Assembly: GCA_014526335.1 (NCBI GenBank)
Contig: JACTAT010000032.1
Location: 2,347,026 to 2,411,025, forward strand
DNA from: Chrysaora quinquecirrha
Lineage: Eukaryota > Cnidaria > Scyphozoa > Semaeostomeae > Pelagiidae
Direction: 5' to 3'
DNA: 64,000 bases
Position 1 is the first letter of the stretch; the number at the start of each line of letters is the position of its first letter. The notes below the pieces were generated by a model that saw nothing but the letters and a program-made list of their open reading frames with translations, did no database searches and was not told the DNA's origin. Shown piece after piece: positions 33,185 to 42,600 of the stretch. The translations under genes were made by a program, and so were the position numbers.

Positions 33185-33718
33185 ATGCTGAAAGCATTAT
33201 ATGGAAAGGTTGCTGATCTGAAAATGCTTCCACAACCATCCCGGAAAAGACCAGCGAGTGATGATGATGAGCAGATTCAAAAGAAGAAAAAGAAACAAGA
33301 AGAAGAAGATCCGGCAAAGATTGATGCTCGAGTGCAAGAAGTATATGCTGAAATTCTCCTGAAATACATTTTCAACAAAGCAAAAGAGTATTGTGAAAAG
33401 TGCGCAACTACAGAGATGTGGCCAAAACAAATTGATGCTGTTGGTCATAAGCAAGATTGTATGGTACATAATGCTTTCAGATTTCTATCATTTCACATTA
33501 GTTATGTCAACTCCGACATGCTGGCTGAAGGGAAAGAATCGTTTAAGAAATCAATGTTTGATGAGCTGAAGAAGAAGAATGGTCGACTTAGTCATGGAAC
33601 CAAGATTCGAGTTGAAAATCTGCATGATGAATTATCTCATCCAAGTCTCTTCACATCGATGTACCTGTTGCAAATATTGAGCAGAATAATAAACAATTTA
33701 ATCATGGCATTTGCCTAG
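33185..33718 (+). CDS. Unrecognised Polinton ORF (177 aa) with nuclear-localisation-like stretch
   Basis: Same frame as 32696-33115. An acidic-basic segment 'DDDEQIQKKKKKQEEEDPAK' (residues 26-45) looks like a nuclear targeting signal and linker. A helical region follows with two cysteines ('YCEKCATTEMWP'). Together with the preceding frame it would make about 340 codons. There is no family match from inspection. It may be a lineage-specific gene of this element. Confidence 0.55.
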   Translation: MLKALYGKVADLKMLPQPSRKRPASDDDEQIQKKKKKQEEEDPAKIDARVQEVYAEILLKYIFNKAKEYCEKCATTEMWPKQIDAVGHKQDCMVHNAFRFLSFHISYVNSDMLAEGKESFKKSMFDELKKKNGRLSHGTKIRVENLHDELSHPSLFTSMYLLQILSRIINNLIMAFA

Positions 33719-33770
33719 ACTGAACGTTGTTATACAGTTGTTATTCATGAGATGTTTAAAATTAGTGAAC

Positions 33771-33850
33771 ATTAGTTTGATGTTATAGATATTAGTTTGA
33801 TGTTATAGATATTAGTTTGATGTTATAGATATTATTTCAATGTTGTAGCT
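33771..33850. repeat. 20-bp tandem repeat, about four copies
   Basis: 'attagtttgatgttatagat' at 33771-33790, 33791-33810 and 33811-33830, then a degenerate copy to 33850. It lies between the unrecognised ORF and the ATPase promoter. Confidence 0.9.
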
Positions 33851-33867
33851 AGATGTAAAGAATTTGT

Positions 33868-33875
33868 TATAAATA
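33868..33875 (+). promoter_or_regulatory. TATA box of the packaging ATPase gene
   Basis: TATAAATA, 43 nt before the ATG at 33918. A second TATAAATA overlaps the ATG itself (33911-33918). Confidence 0.5.
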
Positions 33876-33917
33876 GATGTTACCTGTTGTATGAGATGTT
33901 TAAAATTTGTTATAAAT

Positions 33918-34592
33918 ATGAGTTACGATTTGAGATTTAAAGCACCTTTTTCTTTGATTTTATCTGGAGTAAGCGGAAGCGGTAAAACGACTTGGGTAGA
34001 AAATCTGTTGAAAAATTATAACAATATAATTTATAATGGCAGACAATATCCCAATCTTATGTGAATCTCGGGAACAAATCAACCGGAATTGTTTGAGCGC
34101 GTTGAAAAAAGTTTTAACGGGAATTGTAGATTTATTACTGAGCTACCTGAAAACTTGTACGAAGAAATCGAAAGATCAGACAAAAGATTAACTATTGTTG
34201 TCGATGATTTAATGCATGAAATTGCCAACTTTAAAGATTTGGGAAAATTGTTCACAAAAGGAAGATCTCATCTAAACATCAATGTAATTGTTATGATGCA
34301 AAACCCTTTTCCAAGAGGAGCAGAAATGAGAAATTTAGCTCTCAATACTCAGTATCAAGTTCTTTTCAAGAATCCTCGAGATAGAAGTCAAATTAGATTT
34401 CTTGCACGGCAAATTATGCCCTCATCTCCAAAAACATTCCTTGACATTTACAATGATGCAACAGCAAGAATGTACGGCTACTTACTTTGTGATTTCACAC
34501 AATCGATTGGAGAAGATATGAGATTTCGCACTAATATTTTCCCTAATGAAGCTCCTTTAGTGTTGTACAAGCCTAAAAAAGGCTATAAATAG
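33918..34592 (+). pseudogene. atp: Polinton DNA-packaging ATPase (A32/FtsK-HerA-like), one nonsense codon
   Basis: Would pump element DNA into capsids. Walker A 'LSGVSGSGKTTW' lies at residues 15-26, Walker B 'LTIVVDDLMHE' near 34191, and the downstream sensor-like 'NVIVMMQNPFPRG' near 34281. The frame is about 224 codons, normal for the family. An in-frame TGA at 34062-34064 separates Walker A from the rest. The downstream part has no early ATG, so it is not a separate gene. Otherwise the frame is unbroken, suggesting a young mutation. Confidence 0.9.
34584..34591 (+). promoter_or_regulatory. TATA box before the 56-aa ORF and integrase
   Basis: TATAAATA overlaps the last codons of the ATPase and lies 30 nt before the ATG at 34621. 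Confidence 0.55.
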
Positions 34593-34620
34593 AGATCAAC
34601 AATTCTATAAGACAGTAAAA

Positions 34621-34791
34621 ATGGATTCTTTTGAAAAGATAGTCATGGAGCCAAGCAAATCTGACGATGAACCAGTGAAGAAAAAGCCTAAGAAGGTTAT
34701 AAATAAAGGAAGAAAGTGCAAGAAAAGAAAGCGACGAAGAAAAAAGTGCGCAAATGTTAAATTGTTAGAACTGTTAATTGATTTATTATGA
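34621..34791 (+). CDS. 56-aa basic protein overlapping the integrase start
   Basis: ATG 34621 to TGA 34789-34791. Acidic N-terminal part ('MEPSKSDDEPVKKKPKK'), then a strongly basic core with two cysteines ('CKKRKRRRKKC'), then a leucine-rich tail ('LLELLIDLL'). The stop overlaps the integrase ATG (ATGA, 34788-34791). The basic core suits DNA binding or nuclear import. No named family is recognised. The TATA box 30 nt upstream and the tight overlap support it as a real gene. Confidence 0.65.
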   Translation: MDSFEKIVMEPSKSDDEPVKKKPKKVINKGRKCKKRKRRRKKCANVKLLELLIDLL

Positions 34792-35744
34792 GTTTAGAAA
34801 AGTTATATTCTGATCCTTCTGTTCCGGGTTCTCTCGGGGGTTTAGATAAAGCGTATAGGGAATTCAAAAAAGTAATTCCTAATTTGAAAAGGAAAGATGT
34901 TGAAGAATGGAGTAAAACTAGTCTTGCCTATTCGCTGCACAAACCAAGTAGGAAGAACTTTAAACGGGAGCGGATACTAACCAATAATATTGATTATTTA
35001 TGGGAATGTGATCTTGTTGATATGACACATTTGAAAAAAGAAAACGACAACATTACATTCCTCTTATGCTGTATTGATACTTTTAGCAAGTATGCATCAA
35101 AGCCTCTAAAAAGAAAAACTGCAAAAGAAATTGTCAATGCGTTTAAAGAAATTTTATCGGAAAGACAACCTAAAAAGGTACGATCCGACAAAGGCAGCGA
35201 GTTTATAAACAAAGAATTCCAAGCTTTGTTGAAGAAAAACGATATTGGGTTTTACACTGCAAATAATGAAGTAAAGGCAGCAATTGTTGAACGATTTAAC
35301 AGAACATTAAAAGGACGAATGTATAGATACTTTACAGCACGAAATACGTTGAGATATATTGATAATTTGCATGATTTTGTCAACTCATACAATAATACAT
35401 ATCACAGATCGATTGGTATGAGACCTTCTGAAATCAACCAAGGCAATGTCGACACTGTTCGAAAAAGATTGTTTAAAAAAGAAACCAGAAAGAATAAAAA
35501 GCTTTTCAAAACTGGAGATTATGTAAGATTGAGTTTGAAGAAGAGAATGTTTAAGAAAGGTTACTTGCAAAATTATACCGAAGAAATATTCAAGATCAGT
35601 AAAGCCTTTAAAGAAAGATGTCCAGTAATGTATGAAATTGAAGATCTACAAGGTGAAAAGATAGTTGATCATTTTTACAAAGAAGAGCTACAGCGTGTGT
35701 ATCTTCCAAAAACATTTGTTTTCGAGCAAGTGTTGAAAACTAAG
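34788..35744 (+). pseudogene. int: Polinton integrase, main part (DDE core), interrupted by a hAT insertion
   Basis: Retrovirus-like integrase that would insert the element. The N-terminus 'SDPSVPGSLGGLDKAYREFK' is typical of Polinton integrases. DDE residues lie in 'LWECDLVDM' (about 35004), 'VRSDKGSEF' (about 35179) and 'AAIVERFNRTLKG' (about 35278). The C-terminal region continues to 35744, then runs into an inserted transposon and stops at 35816 after foreign residues. The chromodomain end lies at 37126-37221. Upstream it overlaps the 56-aa ORF by 4 nt. Confidence 0.95.
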
Positions 35745-37117
35745 CAGGGGCGGACTGGCAGGGATGCTAGGTTGCGATCGCAACCCGGGCCCTCTTGCTA
35801 CCGGGCCCTTAATTGATAAATGACAACAAATTAACTGTTCATCATTCATACGAATCATTATTGCTAGAGATTACAATTAATAGAAATCAAGATGAGATTT
35901 TGAAGGCAAATATTTAGCATCAGCCTTTGGGGCCCCACTGTAGGTTTGCAGCTTCACGGCTTCGACCCCTATCCAGCGTTGCGGCTTACATTAAGTAGGG
36001 GGTCAGCTGTTTATGACACAGAGATTTTGCAACTCAGATCGGGCAATGTAATATCTATAGAGAATTTTATAATTGCGATAACCAGCGAAAACATTATCGG
36101 GCATACTTAAAAGCTTTTCTGTCTGGCACTCCTCAGAGATTGAACGTCAGAAACAGGCCAAAAACACTTAGACTAAAGCAGAACTTCTACCCAGATGCGG
36201 ATCGAAATGCACCAATCAGAAAGAAGAGCTAAATTGGCATTGTGTTTTAAACATCAATCAGCTTTAGGCAGGAAGAACAACAAAAATTAATTGAAGAGTC
36301 CAAGTGAGAAAGCGAACTCTTTCTGTCTACACAGAACCGGCTTTTTGGATTTGATGCGGGCAGATGCTGAGATGAAACGAGTATCTAGCCCTGCCAATTA
36401 TTCGAAAACAATCCTCGTTGTAATTTTCCGCACACTCTGGGTAATCTAATAAATGTTGTCCTATGGCAGAATCATGTTTAAGGGTGGATTTTTGCTTAGA
36501 GTTGAAAGAAATTTTTATGTATTGTATGTTTTTACGTGGCAGTAGCAACGAGTCTCAATAACAGGCAGTAAATAGATTCTAGATATCATGGGAGATAAGG
36601 TTGATCCTTTTGGATTGGCAGAAATTCATTTAAGTGCGACGAACATTGTAGTCCAGCGGTCTCAAAATGCTAAAAATGGTCACTAGAGCGTTTCTAAGTT
36701 AAATTTTTTCTTAATTTTCTGGCGGAGCACGCCCCTGGACCCGTAAATGGAGTTGCGCCTTCGGCGCACATTGCTACACAACCGTGTCTGATTTTCATTT
36801 GTGCCCCTCTACTGGTGCTAGCGACCCTACAGTTGATAAAAGCCCCAATGTATTCTGGTACTGTATTGTGAAAAAGTTATGTTACATCGAGAGTAATGAT
36901 TATGCTAAGTTAGAAGGTCGAATCAGTTGGCTACGATATCTCTGTTTGGGATGAGTTGTTGCAAATGAATTTCTCACGATGACGATAATGCATCCTTATG
37001 GATTTTTTTGAGGGAAGAGCCAGCAGCAGTCAACGTATATGATAAATAAGCTACTGTAGGTACGGGCCCTTTTAAGGGAGGTAGCAACCCTGGATATTCG
37101 TTGCCAGTCCACCTCTG
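35745..37117. mobile_element. Non-autonomous hAT-type transposon (1,373 bp)
   Basis: Starts 'caggggcggactggca' and ends with the imperfect inverted match 'tgccagtccacctctg'. It is flanked by a perfect 8-bp duplication AAACTAAG (35737-35744 and 37118-37125). CAGNGG termini and an 8-bp target duplication are hAT hallmarks. Inside are 'gggccc' repeats near both ends but no transposase frame, so it depended on another hAT element. Confidence 0.88.
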
Positions 37118-37221
37118 AAACTAAGAAGAAGAGGGGTAAAAACTTCTATTTAATCAGATGGAGAGGTTATCCTTCCCAATTTGATGAGTGGGTAGCTGAA
37201 AGTCAATTGGAGACAATATGA
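37118..37221 (+). pseudogene. int: Integrase chromodomain end, separated from its gene
   Basis: Resumes after the 8-bp duplication in the matching frame and shows the chromodomain core 'FYLIRWRGYP' followed by 'DEWV', ending at TGA 37219-37221. Chromodomains on Polinton and chromovirus integrases are thought to steer insertion to particular chromatin. The stop overlaps the next ATG (ATGA at 37218). Confidence 0.88.
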
Positions 37222-37505
37222 TTGATGAAGAATTTGATTTGGTTCTTCCTTCGGGATTTGCTACCGATAGAATGAAATTAGTAGATTTCACAGTTGATTT
37301 ACCTCATGTATTTCAATTAAACAATAAGAGAAAGTGGGAAATGGCATTGTTGCAAATGACGTTGCCGGATAGAGGAGAAAAATCACTGCAAGATCAATAT
37401 TGGTTTTCAATAGCAAATGAGTATGTAACAGTCACGGATGAAGAAAGAAAATTGATTGATTGGGGTATAAATGATTTTTTTAATGAAAAAATCTACCTTG
37501 ATAAA
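37218..37505 (+). pseudogene. 5' part of a truncated Polinton gene, function uncertain
   Basis: ATG overlaps the integrase stop. 'DLVLPSGFATDRMKLVDFTV' followed by 'KWEMALLQMTLPDRG' recalls the 'LPSN...WEVGL-E--YP' start of widespread Polinton-linked structural or uncharacterised proteins; this is a weak, memory-based match. The gene is cut near 37506-37514, where the inverted copy of the left arm begins within the shared string 'ggtttttac'. The open frame to 37595 is a chimera reading antisense through polB. Confidence 0.6.
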
Positions 37506-39237
37506 GGTTTTTACATGCTACACCAGGCTCAAACATTCCTTGGCGTTCTCTTTTCAATTCTGCAACTCTTTCCTGTTCATTTCTCGGTACACTAGGGTAC
37601 TGCTGTTGAGTAATCTCATCATGTAGGTGACCTTTGACAGAGACGAATTGTTCTTTCGGTAGGTTGCCAGCTAGTGTTGCCAAACTTGTACTCAGAAATG
37701 CAAAGGAGTCAATGTATTTGATCCCATGAATATTTATTTCCTTACCATCTTCATTCACATCAGTATGAGAACCAATCTGTGCAGTCATGATCTTTTCTTT
37801 CGAATTGGCAATGATCTTTGTATTTCTGCCTTGTCTTGCATTTTCTTCGGGTGTTAATCTAATCATCGGCATGGTTTCCTTGAACACTGCTCGGATTTCC
37901 TCATTCAATTCATCTAGGCGATTCATCAACACCTCCATGCAGTCTTCACCAGTATAGCATTCCAACGGCTGTTGCCATCTATCATCGATTGATTTGACAT
38001 AAATGCAATAACTGATCGCCTTGTGTTCTTGATAAGCAGCTCTTTTGTTTGAGCTTTCCAGAATGGATTCAGTATCTGCATAGATGATAATTGGTAGCAA
38101 GCTCTGATGTTTGAAATGTTCAAACTTTAATTTTGTATCTTGAGGATATTCAACAGCTTGAGGAGTCTTACATAGCTTTTCATGCTTTTCTAAATTTTCT
38201 TGAGTTTTACATGACGATAAGCATAGAGGACAGTAAAAACGCTTTCCACCATGTTTGTGACCATCTCGACCTGCAAAAAGACGACTCAAGTCCTTTATCC
38301 AGCAATAGTGGCTCTCACCATCGTCATTGAATACTAATAGCAAATGCACATGTTTTTCACGTTTATTTTCAGTTATTCTTACTGGTACAATTTCGCCATC
38401 TTCATCCATATAGATGTTGATTGAAATGTTATTATTCATTTCAAATGTATCAATCATCTTTTTATCGGCTGCTTTTACTGGATATGTCAATCCTTCACAG
38501 TTAAGTTCATCCGAGTATGGGTAATACTTTGCAACTCTCTCTGGATGTTTTGCTGGTGGATGTAGAGCGGATAGGATTGCCCAGATGAAGCATTTATCGT
38601 CTCTGTTTTCAATATTGATTACGGCTTGCTTGTTTTTAATGTATGTTGGCAGTTGCAAATACTTTCCACCACGAATTGCATCATAATCAAACATCTTCAC
38701 TTGTAGTTGGGTAAACTTTGTAAATATCCAACCACTTCCATTCTCCAAGAATTCATCAACCTTATCTCGCAGTGTGTTGATAGCTTCAACTATCTGATCT
38801 TCAGCAACGTCATACTCTGACCATAGAAGCGTCTGCACGGTGGTTCTGAATGTGGGTGGTGGTTCTGTAACCATAAGCTTGTCACCATACTTTTTAAATT
38901 CGGCATCAATAGTGATATAATACTTTATCCCCTGCTTGTGATCTGGCAATTCTTCTTTAATTTCTCGAATAGTATGCTGTGTGATTCTTGCCCAGTCTTT
39001 GATATCTTCTTCTTTGATATATATCCTGAATGCTTTCTTGTCCATCTTGTTGATGTTCTTACCTTCACCGACCAATTTATTTTGTTCTGCTGCTGACGGA
39101 TGTATACCATGTGCTGTTCGCTTATGTGATGCGAGATTTAACATTCTGTCAAACAATTTCTCACACACATCGCAAGCGATTTTTCTTCGCTTACTATTAT
39201 TAGCAGCTGAGCTCTCTTCTTCGTGTGACCTCTTCAT
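37506..39237 (-). pseudogene. polB: Inverted second copy of the polB 5' half
   Basis: A minus-strand frame (39237 down to about 37506, plus a chimeric tail to 37480) matches the left polB from its start to about codon 650. It includes the C2H2 finger and the 'CFIWAILSALHP' block, and lacks both frameshifts of the left copy. It has an in-frame deletion of about 219 nt near 37837 that removes the CxxC/'DHCHITGKYRG' zinc motif and the exonuclease 'FHNLKGYD' motif. Polymerase motifs A-C are absent because the copy stops at the fold junction, so no active enzyme can be made from it. Confidence 0.93.
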
Positions 39238-39343
39238 GATTAATTTTCAACTAGACTGATTTCGCCTCACGCTTCGATTTTATAGATTGATCGATCGAAC
39301 GTGACGTTTGAATTATTAACCAATCAGATTGTAGGATTTCTCG

Positions 39344-39675
39344 TTTCTGGAATCTTGTGGAACTTTCTGGAAGATTCTGGAACTTTCTGGAAAGTTCTAG
39401 CCAATCAGATTGCAGGATTTCTCGTTTCTAGAATCTTGTGGAACTTTCTGGAAACTTCTGGAAACTTCTAGAAATTTCCAACAGAACAGATTGTAGGATT
39501 TTTATGTTATTTTATTTAATAAACGATTCGAACGTCGCATTCGAATTATTATTACGCCATCATAATCAATCAGATTATAGGATTTCTGGGAACTTCTGGA
39601 AACTTCTAGAAAGTTCTAGCTAATCAGATTGTAGGATTCTTAGAGATGTTCTGGAACATTCTGGAAACTTCTAGA
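39344..39675. promoter_or_regulatory. Heat-shock-element arrays of the right arm
   Basis: Mirrors the left end. Arrays in strict 5-bp phase lie at 39344-39398 (11 pentamers, one TTG), 39425-39479 (11, one TTG), 39594-39616 (5) and 39649-39675 (5 plus one imperfect). Near 39584-39596 an extra base breaks phase. Inverted CCAAT boxes separate the arrays, and a TATA box equivalent lies near 39277-39284 on the minus strand. Confidence 0.82.
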
Positions 39676-42600
39676 TTGTTAAATCGGAAACGAGGCTTGC
39701 GGTTTCATGCAAGTGTGTTGTATTGTAAGAACTCTTGAGGTTGGAGAAACTCGTCGCACTATAGCGCGACCTGATGACGTCATTAATAGTAGGAGCGGCG
39801 TGCGCTAGGATCTGGGACTCTTGAAAACGAGGTTGGAGAAACCGGCTAAAAACCGTCGCACTATAGCGCGATCTTATGACGTCACTGATGACGTCATTGG
39901 TAGTAGGACCTGCATGGTAGTACAGTCTGCGCTTTACAACCTACTATTATCCTTGCTTTCATTTGCTGTGATGGTCAAGTCTTACGTTTTATAATCACAT
40001 GGATGCATTATGATGTGAATGCCTGCTTGCATCTTCCGTGCTGGTCAAGTCTTATGACTAAGAATCACATGAGAATCACATGAATGCATGCTTGCATCTT
40101 CCATGCTGGTAAAGTCTTCTGACAAAGAATTACACGGATGCATTTTGCTTGCTTGCATCTTCTGTGATGGTCAAGTCTTACGACTAAGATTCTTATGGAT
40201 ACATTATGATGTGAATGCCTGCTTGCGTGTTTCTTGCTGGTCAATTCTTATGACTAAGAATTGCACGGATGCATTATGATTGTAATGCCTGCTTGCATCT
40301 TCCATGCTGGTCAAGTCTTCTGACAAAGAATTACACGGATGCATTATACTTGCTTGCGTCTTCTGTGATGGTCAAGTCTTACGACTAAGATTCTCACGGA
40401 TGCATTATGATGTGAATGCCTGCTTGCGTCTTTCTTGTTGGTCAAGTCTTATGACTAAGAATTGAACAGATGCATTATGATGTGAATGCTTGCTTGCATC
40501 TTCTGTGATGGTCAAGTCTTACGACTAAGATTCTTACGGATGCATTATGATGTGAATTCCTGCTTGCGTCTTCCATGCGAGTCAATTCTAACTACATAGA
40601 ATGACACATATGTGTTGTGATGTGAGTGCTTGCTTGCGTCTTTTGTACTGGTCAAGTCTTATGACTAAGAATCACACAGATGCATTATGATGTAAATGCT
40701 TGCTTGCGTCTTCCGTGCTTGTCAAGTCTTACTACTAAGAATCGCAAGGATGCATTGTGATGTGAATGCCTGCTTGCGTCTTCCGTTCTGGTGATATCTT
40801 ACGACTGAGAATTACATGGATGCGTTGTGATGTGAATGCCTGCTTGCATCTTCCGTGCGGTCAAGTCTTGCGACTACGAATCACAGGGATGCATTATTAT
40901 GTGCATGCCTGCTTGCGTTATCCGTGCTGGTCAAGTCTTATGATTAAGAATCACACGGATGCATTATGCCTGCTTGCGTCTTCCATGCTGTTCAAGTCTT
41001 TCGACTAAGAATCACTCGGATGCATTATGCTTGCTTGTGCCTTCCATGCTGCTCAAGTCTTAGGACTAAGAATCATACGGATGGATTGCTATGTGAATGC
41101 TTGCTTGCATCTTCCATGCAGTTCAAGTCTTACGACTAGGAATCACTCGGATGCATTGTGGATTAGAATGTGAATGCTTGCTTGCATCTTCCGTGCGTGT
41201 CAGGTTTTACGACTAAGAATCACACGCATGCATTATGATGTGAATGCTTGCTTGTGTCTTCTGTGCTTGTCAAGCCTTGCAACTAAGAATCGCAGGGATG
41301 CGTTGTTATGTGAATGCGTGCTTGTGTCTTCTGTGATGGTCAAGTCTTACGACTATGAATCACTTGGATGCATTATGCTTGCTTGTGTCTTCTGTGTGGG
41401 TCAAGTCTTACGGCTAAGAATCACACGGATGCATTATGATGGTAATGCCTGCTTGCTTCATCCATGCTGGTCAGGTCTTATGACTAAGAATCACACGGAT
41501 GCATTACAATGTGAATGCTTGCTTGTGTCTTCCGTGCTTGCCAAATCTTGCAACTAAGAATGGCACGGATGCATTGTGATGTGAATGCTTGCTTACGTCT
41601 TCTGTGTGGGTCAAGTCTTACAACTACAAATGACATGGATGCGATGTTAATGCCTGCTGCCGTCTTTCGTGCTGGTCAAGTCTTACATTTAAGAGTCACA
41701 CGGATGCTTTATGATGTGAATGCCTGCTTGCATCTTCCGTGCTGGTCAAGTCTTACGACTAAGAATCACATGAATGCATTAGGCTTGCTTGCGTCTTCTG
41801 TGCTGGTCAAGTCTTACGACTAAGAATCGCACAGATGCGTTGTGATGTGAATGTTTGCTTCCTTCTTCCGTGCTGGTCAAGTCTTACCACTGAGAATCAC
41901 ATGAATTCATTATGCTTGCTTGCGTCTTCTGTGTGGGTCAATTCTTATTACTAAGAAACACACGAATGCATTATGCTTGCTTGCGTCTTCCATGCTGCTC
42001 AAGTATTACGACTAAGAGTCACACGGATGGATTACAATGTGAATGCTTGCTTGCATCTTCCATGCAGGTCAAGTCTTAAGACTAAGAATCACACGGATGC
42101 ATTATGATTGTAATGCCTGCTTGCATCTTCCATGTTGGTCAAGTCTTCTGACAAAGAATTACACAGATGCATTATGCTTGATTGCGTCTTTTGTGATGGT
42201 CAAGTCTTACGACTAAGATTCTTATTGATGCATTATGATGTGAATGCCTGCTTGCGTCTTTCTTGCTGGTCAAGTCTTATGACTAAGAATTGCAAGGATG
42301 CATTATGATTGTAATGCCTGCTTGCATCTTCCATGCTGGTCAAGTCTTCTGACAAAGAATTACACGGATGCATTATGCTTGCTTGCGTCTTCTGTGATGG
42401 TCAGGTCTTACGACTAAGAATCGCACAGATGCGTTGTATGTGAATGTTTGCTTGCGTATTCCGTGCTGGTCAAGTCTTACCACTGAGAATCACACGGATG
42501 GATTACAATGTGAATGCTTGCTTGTATCTTCCATGCAGGTCAAGTCTTAAGACTAAGAATCACACGGATGCATTATGATTGTAATGCCTGCTTGCATCTT

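Larger units (their letters stand above)
26948..39948 (+). mobile_element. Polinton/Maverick element, rearranged (foldback form)
   Basis: A ~13-kb self-synthesising virus-like transposon inserted in the satellite. Evidence: terminal inverted repeats beginning AATAGTAGGTTGTA, a family B DNA polymerase, an A32/FtsK-like packaging ATPase, and a retrovirus-like integrase with chromodomain. The left 2.64 kb (26948-29589) recurs inverted as the right 2.44 kb (37506-39948), including half of polB. Protease and major capsid genes are not found; they were probably lost when the right end was replaced. Nearly every large gene is broken. Clean 6-bp target duplications, usual for this class, are not visible (cgcaat versus attatc if the ends are AGTAGG). 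Confidence 0.93.
37506..39948 (-). repeat. Right arm of the Polinton's long inverted repeat
   Basis: Reverse complement of 26948-29589 with the deletion noted in the polB copy. The outer ~700 bp contain the mirrored promoter, HSE arrays and CRE sites. Ends ...TACAACCTACTATT at 39948, then satellite resumes. Confidence 0.9.

Noticed and set aside
9062..34064. TGA recoded as an amino acid in this genome
   Set aside because: TGA interruptions coexist with ordinary frameshifts, a TAG and a lost catalytic residue. Plain decay fits, and the 56-aa ORF, integrase and other elements use TGA as a normal terminal stop.
36327..36548. 73-aa ORF inside the hAT insertion as a transposase remnant
   Set aside because: It shows no hAT dimerisation or catalytic motif, and the element is too short and otherwise stop-rich.
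37480..37595. ORF reading from the truncated Polinton gene across the fold junction
   Set aside because: Beyond about 37514 it is antisense polB, so the chimeric tail is not a gene product of either parent.
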